DNA of 22,397 bases from JBFMFE01 sp040752295 (GTDB lineage: Bacteria > UBP15 > UBA6099 > JBFMBQ01), in NCBI GenBank assembly GCA_040752295.1, contig JBFMFE010000289.1, positions 1 through 22,397 of the forward strand, read 5' to 3'. The position numbers were made by a program, and so were the translations under genes. Each line of letters opens with the position of its first letter. Position 1 is the first letter of the stretch. Below are positions 14,618 through 22,116 of the stretch, one piece after another. Under the pieces are notes generated by a model that saw nothing but the letters and a program-made list of their open reading frames with translations, did no database searches and had not been told where the DNA came from.

Positions 14618-16081
14618 TTACGTTTCCCGGTGTACGGATTCCCTGTAACGCTGGTACTCGTAGAGGCGCCACAGCGCCCTGGCGGCTTTTTCCGGCGTGG
14701 AAAAGACGAGCACCTGCCTGGGGACATCCCGCTCCGCCTGCGGGTTGCGTATGACGGTGGCGCCGACGATGGGCTTGTTGTATCTGTCCATGAGCGTCAC
14801 GACCGTGCTCTCGAATTTTTCGTCTTCCCGCCTGATCTCTTTCATGTAGGTCTGGACGAGTTCCGGCGGGACGTTTTCCGAGAGGTTGGAGGCGTTGGCG
14901 ACGAGTTCGCTGAAGAAGGTGGCGGCGCCGAAAATGCCCAGTGCGATGATGCCGTCTATGGAGGGGCAGCCGACGATAAGCTCGAGAGCGACCCTGTGGG
15001 CTTCACGGTTGAGCGTTCCCACGAGGTCCACGGGGTTGCCGCGGCTCCAGTACGGCGGCAGCACGCTGTCAATCTTTGCGATGACGTCCGTTGGGAGCGG
15101 GACGACGTTAAGCCCTGCGTCCTCGCAGGCGTCCGCCGTGACCACCCCCCAGCCGCCGCCCCAGGTGACTATTCCGACCCGGTTGCCTTTCGGCAGCGGC
15201 AGGTACGCGAAGGCGCGCGCGAGATCGAGCATCTCGTCGGTCGCGGAGACCTTTATCACCCCCGCCTGCCGGAAGGCGGCGTCGTAGATGTCGCGCGAGC
15301 CGGCGAGCGCTCCCGTGTGAGAAACGGCGGCGCGCGCCCCGGAGCGCGTCTGCCCTGCCTTGAACACGATCACAGGCTTGCGCGGCGTTATCCTGCGCAC
15401 CACGTCCAGAAACCTGCGCCCGTCGTCCACGCCCTCGATGTACGCCATGATTACGCGCGTCTTCTCGTCCTCGCCGAAAAATTCGATGTAGTCCTCCACC
15501 CGCAGGTCGCCCTCGTTGCCGCTCGCGACGAAATTGTGGAATCCCACCCCCATCACCTGCCCCAGCCCAAGCAGCTGGGAACCGATGTTCCCGCTCTGGG
15601 CGACGAACGAAATCGCGCCCGGCTGCGGCTTCACCGGCGGCATCAGGGCGCACAGCCGCGCACCCGTCCCCACTATCCCCATCGTGTTCGGTCCGACCAT
15701 CCTCACACCGCTGCCCCTCACGATCTCCGCCACCTCGCGCTCGAGCCGCTTCCCCTCATCGCCGGATTCGCTGAACCCCGCGGTGATCGTGATCATGAAC
15801 GGAACTTTTTTCGCGGCGCACTGCCGCGCTGCCCCGGGAACCCCGGCGGCGGGCGTGGTGACGACCACGACGTCTATCTCGTCCGGAATGGACCGCAGGT
15901 CCTTGTAAACGTCGAGTCCGAGTATCTTCCCCCCGCGGGGGTTGACCGGGTAAATCTTCCCCTTGTAGCCTCCGCTCAGGATGTTGGCGAGAACGATGAA
16001 GCCCCACTTCATGAAGCTGTTCGAGGCGCCCACGAGCGCGAGGCTCCGCGGCGCGAACAGCCTTGTCATGTCAACCGCCAT
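14618..16081 (-). CDS. acdA: ADP-forming acyl-CoA synthetase, alpha (CoA-binding, His-phosphorylated) subunit
   Basis: 487 residues. With the beta subunit it converts acyl-CoA, ADP and phosphate to acid, CoA and ATP (acetate-type fermentation). The N-terminal CoA-binding Rossmann domain starts FAPRSLALVGAS with YPVNPRG at 44-50. Two succinyl-CoA-ligase-like domains follow: MVGPNTMGIV (about 128-137) and SFVAQSGNIGSQL. The catalytic His255 sits in AAVSHTGALAGS, and GGGWGVVTAD opens the third domain. Length agrees with the alpha subunits of archaeal ACD and with the first part of single-chain bacterial forms. The substrate (acetyl, aryl or branched) cannot be told. It lies 33 nt after the beta gene. 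Confidence 0.93.
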   Translation of the reverse strand: MAVDMTRLFAPRSLALVGASNSFMKWGFIVLANILSGGYKGKIYPVNPRGGKILGLDVYKDLRSIPDEIDVVVVTTPAAGVPGAARQCAAKKVPFMITITAGFSESGDEGKRLEREVAEIVRGSGVRMVGPNTMGIVGTGARLCALMPPVKPQPGAISFVAQSGNIGSQLLGLGQVMGVGFHNFVASGNEGDLRVEDYIEFFGEDEKTRVIMAYIEGVDDGRRFLDVVRRITPRKPVIVFKAGQTRSGARAAVSHTGALAGSRDIYDAAFRQAGVIKVSATDEMLDLARAFAYLPLPKGNRVGIVTWGGGWGVVTADACEDAGLNVVPLPTDVIAKIDSVLPPYWSRGNPVDLVGTLNREAHRVALELIVGCPSIDGIIALGIFGAATFFSELVANASNLSENVPPELVQTYMKEIRREDEKFESTVVTLMDRYNKPIVGATVIRNPQAERDVPRQVLVFSTPEKAARALWRLYEYQRYRESVHRET

Positions 16082-16114
16082 ATCCCGCGCCCCTCCCCGC
16101 CGGATGTTTCAGCG

Positions 16115-16849
16115 TCATGAATTCCCCCCGAGCACCATCAGCGCGTCCACCGCCACCGGATGCCCTTTCTCGATGACAAGGGGGTTGATGTCTATCTCGC
16201 GGACGCGGGGCAGTTCCATTCCGATGCGTCCGAGGTTCAGCAGGACCGCCGCCAGCTCGCCGCGGTCCACCGGGACGGCGCCCCTGAACTCGTCCAGAAG
16301 AGCCGACGACTTGATCTCGCTCATCATCTCGCGGGCGTCCCTCAGCGTGAGCGGCGCGACGCGGAAGCTGACGTCCCTCAGCACCTCGGTCATTATCCCC
16401 CCGACCCCGAAGAGCACGCACGGTCCGAACGTTTCGTCCCTCTTCATACCGGCTAAAAACTCGCGCCGCCCCTTCACCATACGCTGCACCACCACGCTCA
16501 CGCCCCACCCCGTTTCCCGCTGGAAATTCTCGAACGCCGCCTGCACCCCTTCGGGAAGCATCAGCCCGAGGGCGACCAGTCCGCGCTCGGTCTTGTGGGT
16601 TATATCCGGCGAACACGCCTTCACGGCGACGGGGTAGCCGATCTCCTCGGCTGCCCGCCGGGCTTCCTCCGCCGTGGAGCAGAGCCGCTCCTCGACCACC
16701 GGGACGCCGTACGCGGCAAGCACGATTTTCGATTCGTACTCCGAGAGCGTCGTCCTCCCTTCCCCGAGCGCGCTTTCGATCACCGCCGCCGCCGGCGGAC
16801 GCGAGCCTTTTTCCGCCTCTTCCGTTCCCGCCCGTTCAGTCGCGTCCAC
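16115..16849 (-). CDS. acdB: ADP-forming acyl-CoA synthetase, beta (ATP-grasp) subunit
   Basis: 244 residues, ATP-grasp_5 type. Phosphate passes from the alpha-subunit His to ADP here. Key text: ALGEGRTTLSEYESK near the N-terminus, YPVAVKACSPDITHKTE with the nucleotide-binding Lys, PCVLFGVGGIMTEVL with the glycine-rich loop, and EIDINPLVIEKG with the metal-site Asp/Asn near the C-terminus. The frame stays open upstream to 17020, but the true start is GTG at 16849, because AGGAGG (16864-16859) lies 9 nt upstream and the extra upstream residues run through repeat and promoter DNA. Beta precedes alpha in the operon. A minus-strand promoter lies about 90 nt upstream. Confidence 0.93.
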   Translation of the reverse strand: MDATERAGTEEAEKGSRPPAAAVIESALGEGRTTLSEYESKIVLAAYGVPVVEERLCSTAEEARRAAEEIGYPVAVKACSPDITHKTERGLVALGLMLPEGVQAAFENFQRETGWGVSVVVQRMVKGRREFLAGMKRDETFGPCVLFGVGGIMTEVLRDVSFRVAPLTLRDAREMMSEIKSSALLDEFRGAVPVDRGELAAVLLNLGRIGMELPRVREIDINPLVIEKGHPVAVDALMVLGGNS

Positions 16850-16936
16850 GCAATTCAGCCTCCTGTCCGTTCGTACCGCGGAACTTCGCGCGTCTTTGCG
16901 CCCGGTCGAACGCGCCCCCCGTCGCTCCGCCCGCGT

Positions 16937-16966
16937 ATTGTACCACACGGTTTCGGAGACGCTTAA
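16937..16966 (-). promoter_or_regulatory. Promoter candidate for acdBA
   Basis: TACAAT on the minus strand (16942-16937) preceded by TGG. A weak TTAAGC-type -35 lies about 17-18 nt further upstream, next to an A/T run. The leader to the GTG start would be about 80 nt. Confidence 0.45.
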
Positions 16967-16997
16967 AAAATTTAATTTTGCCTGCGTTGTTTGAGTG

Positions 16998-17043
16998 AAC
17001 TTTCGCACGTTCTTCGTCACGATGGGCTGCGGCGTCAGCCGCC
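16998..17043 (-). repeat. 46-nt core element, copy 2 (inverted)
   Basis: Read on the minus strand it starts GGCGGCTGACGCCGCA, then CCCATCGTGACGAAGAA and ends GTGCGAAAGTT, differing from copy 1 at three positions. The head forms a GCGGC/GCCGC hairpin with a TGAC loop. It is flanked by acdBA promoter DNA on one side and repeat tract 3 on the other. Confidence 0.85.
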
Positions 17044-17110
17044 CTGCCTGCCCTGTCTGTCTGACCTGTCCGACCTGTCTGACCCGTCTGACGACAGGCA
17101 GGCACAGACA
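17041..17110. repeat. Repeat tract 3 with GACCTGTCT 9-mers
   Basis: CCTGCCTGCCCTGTCTGT is followed by three tandem 9-mers (GACCTGTCC 17063-17071, GACCTGTCT 17072-17080, GACCCGTCT 17081-17089), then GACGACAGGCAGGCACAGAC. The right part is roughly inverse to the left part, so the whole can fold back on itself. Confidence 0.75.
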
Positions 17111-17135
17111 GGCGGCGCTTCAGCGCCGCCTTTTT
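17111..17135 (+). terminator. Strong rho-independent terminator, plus strand
   Basis: GGCGGCGC (17111-17118), tetraloop TTCA, GCGCCGCC (17123-17130) and then TTTTT (17131-17135). All features of an intrinsic terminator. No plus-strand gene lies before it back to 10594, so its transcript source is unexplained. Confidence 0.8.
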
Positions 17136-17192
17136 CGGCAACGCTTCCCGCGCCTCTCTTCCGCCCCGCCCCGTGATTTTTCCGGGGTGTTC

Positions 17193-17216
17193 TTGAAAAC
17201 ACGAAAGAGGCATAAA
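17193..17216 (+). promoter_or_regulatory. Promoter-like region for the HIT-phoH-pgpH-ybeY-dgkA cluster
   Basis: TTGAAA then CATAAAATACTG in the region 17193-17223. The best boxes, TTGAAA and TAAAAT, are only 14 nt apart; TTCTTG and TAAAAT are 17 nt apart but the first is a poor -35. The local AT-richness and position right after the terminator favour a promoter; boxes are uncertain. Confidence 0.35.
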
Positions 17217-17295
17217 ATACTGTATAGACCGGGTTTTGTGTCGGGACTTTCGCGCAGCCGTGCGCCGGCGCCGCGGCGGAACGGAGGGACGTGTA

Positions 17296-17640
17296 ATGAA
17301 AGACTGCCTCTTCTGTAAAATCGCAAACGGCGAGGTGAAATCCGACTTCGTCTACGAGGACGACGAGGTCGCGGCGTTCCGCGACATCAATCCCCAGGCG
17401 CCGGTTCACGTGCTCGTCATCCCGAGGAAACACATCAGCTACGTGACCGACCTGACCGGGCGGCACGGCGCGCTGCTGGGGAAGCTTTTCGCGGCGGTCA
17501 ACGTCGTGGCGCGCAGAGAGGGACTGGAGGAAAACGGCTTCCGCGTGGTCGCCAACTGCAAGCGCGACGGTCAGCAGATGGTGCTCCACCTTCACCTCCA
17601 CGTGCTCGGCGGCAGGCAGATGACGTGGCCGCCCGGATGA
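17296..17640 (+). CDS. HIT (histidine triad) family protein
   Basis: 114 residues. A small purine-nucleotide-binding hydrolase of the HINT branch, typically acting on AMP-lysyl or adenosine phosphoramidate compounds. MKDCLFCKIANGEVKSDFVY is the usual HINT start with CxxC as a possible zinc site. The triad is in HLHLHVLGGR, following the GQQM strand, so catalytic residues are intact. The ATG at 17296 is preceded by GGAGGG about 7 nt upstream; an upstream GTG frame from 17236 is Arg-rich noise. It heads the cluster and overlaps or touches the PhoH start, which suggests translational coupling. Confidence 0.95.
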   Translation: MKDCLFCKIANGEVKSDFVYEDDEVAAFRDINPQAPVHVLVIPRKHISYVTDLTGRHGALLGKLFAAVNVVARREGLEENGFRVVANCKRDGQQMVLHLHLHVLGGRQMTWPPG

Positions 17641-17651
17641 GGCGCTCGATC

Positions 17652-18674
17652 ATGCCGTCGCACACGCTTGAACTGGACAACGACGAGGAAGCCTTCGGGC
17701 TGTTCGGTCCGCGCGACGAAAACCTGAAGATCATCGAGAGGCGCGCGGGCGTGCGCATAGCCCACCGCAACGGAAACGTGACCATCACGGGACCCGACGA
17801 CGCCGCAAAACGGGTCAAAAGGCTCCTCGAGGAACTTCTCGCCCAGGTCCGCAGCGGAGACCCGCCGCACCCTGAAGACGTCACCTACGGTCTGCTCCAC
17901 GTAAAGGAAAAAAGCGACGGAAAACACGCGGAGAACCCGGGGCTGGTCCTCAAGGACGCGGGGGGACGCCCCATACGACCCAGAACCCAGAACCAGCGGC
18001 GCTACGTCGAAGCCATCGAGAACCTCGACCTCGTCTTCGGAATCGGTCCCGCGGGAACGGGTAAGACCTACCTCGCCGTGGGCATGGCGCTGAAGCACCT
18101 GAAAGACCAGCGGGTCGCGCGCATTGTGGTGGCGCGCCCGGCGGTGGAGGCGGGCGAAAGACTCGGGTTCCTTCCGGGCGATTACCAGGAGAAGGTCAAC
18201 CCCTACCTGAGACCCGTCTACGACGCGCTCTTCGGCATGCTCGGCGCGGAGCGCTGCCAGCGCCTCATCGAACAGGGAACCATCGAGGTCGCCCCCCTCG
18301 CCTACATGCGCGGGCGTACGCTCGAATCCGCCTTCGCCATTCTCGACGAGGCGCAGAACACCACCATTGACCAGATGAAAATGTTCCTCACGCGCCTCGG
18401 GCGGACCTCCAGGGCGGTCGTCAACGGGGACATCACGCAGACGGACCTGCCCCCGGGGAAAGTCTCGGGACTTATTGACGCCGAAACAAGGCTGAAAGGG
18501 CTTGACGGACTTGATTTCGTGCACTTCACGCACGAGGACGTGGTGCGTCACGACCTCGTGGGGCGCATCATACTCGCCTACCAAACCTCCCACGCGGACA
18601 CCCGCCCGACGGAAGGAGAACAAAGCGCCGCCGCCGGCGGAGAAGTCTCCGATGAAAAAAGAACGAAGGAATAA
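17652..18674 (+). CDS. PhoH-family ATPase (YbeZ type)
   Basis: About 340 residues. Cytoplasmic P-loop ATPase/nucleotide-binding protein that in many bacteria is neighbour and partner of the YbeY endoribonuclease. An N-terminal KH-like segment (LKIIERRAGVRIAHRNGNVT) is followed by Walker A GPAGTGKT (132-139) and Walker B ILDEAQN (Asp232, Glu233), with VVNGDITQTDLP in the sensor region. ATG at 17652 has GAGG 9 nt upstream; an in-frame ATG at 17637 makes a classic ATGA overlap with the HIT stop and is also plausible. The end overlaps the start of the next gene by 23 nt. Confidence 0.94.
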   Translation: MPSHTLELDNDEEAFGLFGPRDENLKIIERRAGVRIAHRNGNVTITGPDDAAKRVKRLLEELLAQVRSGDPPHPEDVTYGLLHVKEKSDGKHAENPGLVLKDAGGRPIRPRTQNQRRYVEAIENLDLVFGIGPAGTGKTYLAVGMALKHLKDQRVARIVVARPAVEAGERLGFLPGDYQEKVNPYLRPVYDALFGMLGAERCQRLIEQGTIEVAPLAYMRGRTLESAFAILDEAQNTTIDQMKMFLTRLGRTSRAVVNGDITQTDLPPGKVSGLIDAETRLKGLDGLDFVHFTHEDVVRHDLVGRIILAYQTSHADTRPTEGEQSAAAGGEVSDEKRTKE

Positions 18675-20772
18675 GCCGTCCGGCGCCGAGGCGGGCGCGA
18701 ACCGGCGACGGGCGCTGAACCGCCTTCTGCGCGACAGAAGGTTCGTCTGCGCGCTCGCGGGGTACGTCGCATCCTGCGGCATACTCCTCTATCCGTTTCT
18801 CCAGAGCGTTCAACCCGCGGCGGAACGCGCAGCCGGAATTCAATACCGTGCGCCCGGCGGCGGTGACGCCGCGGACCCCGGCGCGGCGGGACAAGCGCGC
18901 AGCGAAGCGGCGGTTTTCGCCATTCCCGAGTCCTTTCACGAGGACCTCGATTCCGTTTTCAGGACACTCATACGACTGAAGGAAGAGTCCGGCGGGAGGG
19001 CGGCGGACGCGCCCGCGCGCGAACCGGCTCTGGAGGGGCTGTCGGGCGCCGCCGCGGAAACCCTTCTTTCCCTCGAAAAAGAGGAAATTCCCCACGCGCG
19101 GCTGATCGCCTACCGGATAGTGGAGAGCGTGACGGAAGACGGGTTCTTCGCGGACGACGGAGGGGGGACCCTCGAAAGAGCGGTCGCGTTCGCAGCCGGC
19201 GAGGAGGGCGCGGGGGAACGGTACCTTGACGCCGTCGCCGAACTGCTGACGGTGCGTCTGCGGAGCGGCGCGCGGCTCGAAGGCGGGGCGGCGCGGGGGC
19301 GGCGCGCGCGGGAGCCGGTCGGGGCGCCCCGGATCGGGGAAACCGGGCGGGTGGACGAGCCTGCCGTCGAGCCGGGCGGGAGGATATTGGGCGAACGGCG
19401 CGCCGCCGCCGCCGCCGCGGGAGGCGTTCCGCGGAAAGCCCGCTGGCGCGGGACCGCGGGTCTGTTTGTCCTGGTCGCGCTCGTGTTCGGGATAACGGGC
19501 GCGTGCCTCAAGACGTTCTCAAGGAGAATCTATAGCGACGGCAAGATGGTGCTGATATTCGTGGTGCTGATCGTGCTGAGCGAGGCGCTCGCCGTGGCGC
19601 TCGCGACGCTCGTCCCGTCGTACTTTTCGGGCTGGCTTATCGGCGCACCCGTCGGGATGCTCGGACTGCTGACGTGCTTCGTGCTGGAGCCGGCGGCGAT
19701 CCTCATCGCCGCGCCGCTCGTGTCGTTCATGCTTGTCCTCGCCCTCGGGCTGGAGTTCCACCACGTGCTGGTCGGTCTGGCGGCGGGCTGCGCGTCTTAC
19801 GTGTATGCAAGCCGCGCGAGGGACAAGGACGCCGTGATACGGGCGGGGCTGGCGGTGGGCGGCGCAAGCATGGTGACCATCGGCGCCCTTTCGCTTCTGT
19901 ACGCGGACGAGGTGCGGCAGGCGCTTGCGGACACATTTCTGTACGGGGGCGCCAACGGCGTGGTCGCATACGTTTTCGCGGCGGGGATCATGCCGGCGAT
20001 GGAAAAAACCTTCAACATACTCACCCCGCGCCGCCTCCTCGAACTTTCCAATCCCGAGGAGCCGCTTCTGAAGCGCCTCCTCGTGGAAGCGCCGGGGACT
20101 TACCACCACTCCATATCCGTCGGGAACCTCGCCGAGTGCGCGGCGGACCTCCTGGGCGCCGACGCGCTCCTCGTGCGCATCGCGTCCTACTACCACGACG
20201 TGGGCAAACTCAAGCGCCCCTATTTCTTCGCCGAAAACCAGATGACTCCCGAAAACCACCTCGCGGGCACATCCCCAACGCTCGGCGCCCTCGTCATCTC
20301 CTCCCACGTCAGGGACGGCGTGGAAATGGCGCGCGAGCACCGCCTCCCCCCAGAAATCGTGCGGATCATCGCCGAGCACCACGGCACCTCGCTCATCTCC
20401 TTCTTCTACACGGAGGCGAAGGCGGAAGCGGAAGAGGGCGAGGAGGTCTCCGAGGAGCGCTTCCGCTATCCCGGACCTAAACCGGCGGCGCTCGAGTCCG
20501 CCGTCGTCATGCTCGCCGACTCCTGCGAAGCCGCCGTGCGCGCGCTCAGAAACCCCACGCCGAAGGAGATCGAGGAAAGGGTGAACGCGGTCGTGGAAGC
20601 GAGGGTCATTGACCGCCAGTTCGAAAACTGCGACATCACGCTGAACCAGATCAGCGTGACGCGCGAATGCCTGATTCGGACGCTCTCCAGGATGTACCAC
20701 GCTCGAATTGAGTATCCCGAGCTTAAAGAAGAAGCGGCGGACAAGGAAAATCAGGGTGCGAAGGCGGAATGA
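18652..20772 (+). CDS. 7TM receptor with intracellular HD hydrolase (PgpH/YqfF-like)
   Basis: 706 residues. The family (7TMR-HD) includes Listeria PgpH, which hydrolyses c-di-AMP. One TM helix (about 31-50), an extracytoplasmic region of about 215 residues (Ala, Arg and Glu-rich with few recognisable features), then about seven helices from 265 to 460, and an HD domain: HHSISVGNLAECAADL, YYHDVGK (about 512-518), SSHVRDGVEMA and EHHGTSLISFFY. The HD metal residues are present. The extracytoplasmic region is shorter than in typical PgpH proteins and its 7TMR-HDED fold is not obvious. ATG at 18652 has GGAGA 8 nt upstream, within the PhoH gene. Whether the substrate is c-di-AMP is inferred. Confidence 0.92.
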   Translation: MKKERRNKPSGAEAGANRRRALNRLLRDRRFVCALAGYVASCGILLYPFLQSVQPAAERAAGIQYRAPGGGDAADPGAAGQARSEAAVFAIPESFHEDLDSVFRTLIRLKEESGGRAADAPAREPALEGLSGAAAETLLSLEKEEIPHARLIAYRIVESVTEDGFFADDGGGTLERAVAFAAGEEGAGERYLDAVAELLTVRLRSGARLEGGAARGRRAREPVGAPRIGETGRVDEPAVEPGGRILGERRAAAAAAGGVPRKARWRGTAGLFVLVALVFGITGACLKTFSRRIYSDGKMVLIFVVLIVLSEALAVALATLVPSYFSGWLIGAPVGMLGLLTCFVLEPAAILIAAPLVSFMLVLALGLEFHHVLVGLAAGCASYVYASRARDKDAVIRAGLAVGGASMVTIGALSLLYADEVRQALADTFLYGGANGVVAYVFAAGIMPAMEKTFNILTPRRLLELSNPEEPLLKRLLVEAPGTYHHSISVGNLAECAADLLGADALLVRIASYYHDVGKLKRPYFFAENQMTPENHLAGTSPTLGALVISSHVRDGVEMAREHRLPPEIVRIIAEHHGTSLISFFYTEAKAEAEEGEEVSEERFRYPGPKPAALESAVVMLADSCEAAVRALRNPTPKEIEERVNAVVEARVIDRQFENCDITLNQISVTRECLIRTLSRMYHARIEYPELKEEAADKENQGAKAE

Positions 20773-20824
20773 GACGCGGGCGGACGCGCGGCGGCGTGCG
20801 GCGGCGGGGCGCGCAAGCCCCTCG

Positions 20825-21322
20825 ATGCGTTCGACCGCGGCGGCGCGCCGCCTCCACACCGACCCCGCGCGCACGGTCACGGTTCTCAACACCACGAGGA
20901 AAAAGCTGCCACTGCGCCGGTGGGAGAAATTCGCCGCCGGCGTTCTCGACGCCGCGGGCGCCGGCGGCGAGCTTTCGCTCTCGTTCGTCGGAAGACGCCT
21001 GATCACCCGCCTGAACCGACGCTACCTCCAAAGGCGCGGAGACACGGACGTAATCAGCTTCCCGATGGACGCGCCGGGGGAAACCGCGCGCGGGACGCCT
21101 CGGGTCCTCGGCGACGTCGTCATCTGCCTCGAGCGCGCCGCAAAGGACGCCGCGAAAGAGGGAATGCCGCTCCCGCGGAAACTCGAAGCCCTGATCGTCC
21201 ACGGCGTCCTTCACGTGATGGGCTTCGACCACGGCACGCCCCGCGACGAGATGGAAATGAAATCGGAGGAAAGACGAATATGGAAAACCCTCGTGAAGAA
21301 GACAAAGGCGCCGGGGAGATGA
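20825..21322 (+). CDS. ybeY: Endoribonuclease YbeY (16S rRNA 3'-end processing)
   Basis: About 165 residues. Zinc metalloprotein that acts in rRNA maturation and ribosome quality control. The signature HGVLHVMGFDH (H-x3-H-x5-H) binds zinc; the helix before it holds PRKLEALIV. DTDVISFPMD is the conserved strand. Start is unsettled: ATG at 20825 gives a normal N-terminus (family proteins start close to the RTVTVLN strand) but has no clear SD. GTG at 20756 has AAGGA 8 nt upstream and overlaps the pgpH end by 17 nt, adding 23 mostly Arg and Ala residues. Order phoH, pgpH, ybeY, dgkA is a conserved bacterial arrangement. Its end overlaps dgkA. Confidence 0.94.
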   Translation: MRSTAAARRLHTDPARTVTVLNTTRKKLPLRRWEKFAAGVLDAAGAGGELSLSFVGRRLITRLNRRYLQRRGDTDVISFPMDAPGETARGTPRVLGDVVICLERAAKDAAKEGMPLPRKLEALIVHGVLHVMGFDHGTPRDEMEMKSEERRIWKTLVKKTKAPGR

Positions 21323-22053
21323 GCGCCGCGAAGACCGGCGCCGTGCCTGCCGGCGGGCAGGCGGAAGGGGTGGCGGACATGCTCGTCCATGTCTTCATGT
21401 CGTTCTACCACGCCTTCGACGGGATGATCCACGCCGTTTTCACGCAGCGCAACATGAGGTTCCACTTCCTTGCCGCGCTGATGGTGTTCACCTTCTCGCT
21501 CGCCTTTTCGTTTTCGTGGACCGCGAAGGCGTTTCTTTTCATGGTGGTCACGTTCGTGATTTCCATGGAGGTGCTCAACACGTGCATCGAGGCGTTCACG
21601 GACATGGCGACCGGTGAGTACCACCGGCTGGCGAAGGTGACGAAGGACACGGCGGCGGCGGCGGTGCTCGTCGTCTCGCTCGGCTCGCTGATGGCGGCGG
21701 GTTACTTGTTTCTCCCGCCTGTCGTCGGGCTTGCGGCTGATCCCTCGGAACTCGCCCGGATGGCGAACAGGCTTGGGGCGGCGGCGGCGGCGGCGGGATC
21801 GGTCTTCGTGTTCTGGTTCGCGTGCGCTTTTCCGCCGGCGAAGGCGGCTGCGATGGTGCTCCTGCCCGGCGTGTCCGCTTTCGGTGGCGCGTTCCTGTGC
21901 GTCGCGGAGCGCGACTGGATCGCCTTCTGCGCGATCGTCTTTTTCTCCTATTTCCTGTTTTCCGCCCTCGCGGGCAGGAAGGCGAACGCGTACGTTTTCG
22001 CAGGACAGGTCGCGGGGAGCATCCTCTTCGCGGCGTGGAAATGGCTTTATTGA
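21280..22053 (+). CDS. dgkA: DgkA-type diacylglycerol/undecaprenol kinase with extra C-terminal membrane region
   Basis: 257 residues, about twice the usual 115-130. Membrane lipid kinase that phosphorylates diacylglycerol or undecaprenol. The kinase part is 34-142: HAFDGMIHAVFTQRNMRFHF at the front, then MEVLNTCIEAFTDMA with catalytic Glu104, then GEYHRLAKVTKDTAAAAVL with Glu113, Lys122 and Asp123, matching E. coli E69, E85, K94 and D95. An added region (145-257) has about four hydrophobic segments and no PAP2 motif. Residues 20-28 are encoded by the palindrome at 21345-21362. ATG at 21280 has GGAGG 9 nt upstream and lies 43 nt inside ybeY; ATG at 21319 (ATGA with the ybeY stop) is an alternative. 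Confidence 0.9.
   Translation: MENPREEDKGAGEMSAAKTGAVPAGGQAEGVADMLVHVFMSFYHAFDGMIHAVFTQRNMRFHFLAALMVFTFSLAFSFSWTAKAFLFMVVTFVISMEVLNTCIEAFTDMATGEYHRLAKVTKDTAAAAVLVVSLGSLMAAGYLFLPPVVGLAADPSELARMANRLGAAAAAAGSVFVFWFACAFPPAKAAAMVLLPGVSAFGGAFLCVAERDWIAFCAIVFFSYFLFSALAGRKANAYVFAGQVAGSILFAAWKWLY
21345..21362. repeat. GCCTGCC/GGCAGGC palindrome inside dgkA
   Basis: Arms GCCTGCC (21345-21351) and GGCAGGC (21356-21362) with a 4-nt loop. It belongs to the same sequence family as the 14-nt palindrome at 10700-10713. It encodes part of the linker VPAGGQA before the kinase domain. Confidence 0.65.
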
Positions 22054-22116
22054 CCACGGCGGCTGACGTGCAAAAGGGCGGACAAAAGAAGGGTTTTCGT
22101 CTTTCACTCTTACTTC

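Noticed and set aside
14549..16120. 523-codon plus-strand frame opposite the alpha subunit
   Set aside because: Arg/His/Pro/Val-rich mirror of a well-recognised gene; typical false frame in GC-rich DNA.
16850..17020. N-terminal extension of the ATP-grasp beta subunit through the 46-nt core
   Set aside because: AGGAGG 9 nt before the GTG at 16849 fixes the start. The upstream codons cross a promoter and repeat and are not like family N-termini.
19519..21006. 495-codon minus-strand frame over pgpH and ybeY
   Set aside because: Arg-rich, no motif, entirely opposite recognised genes.
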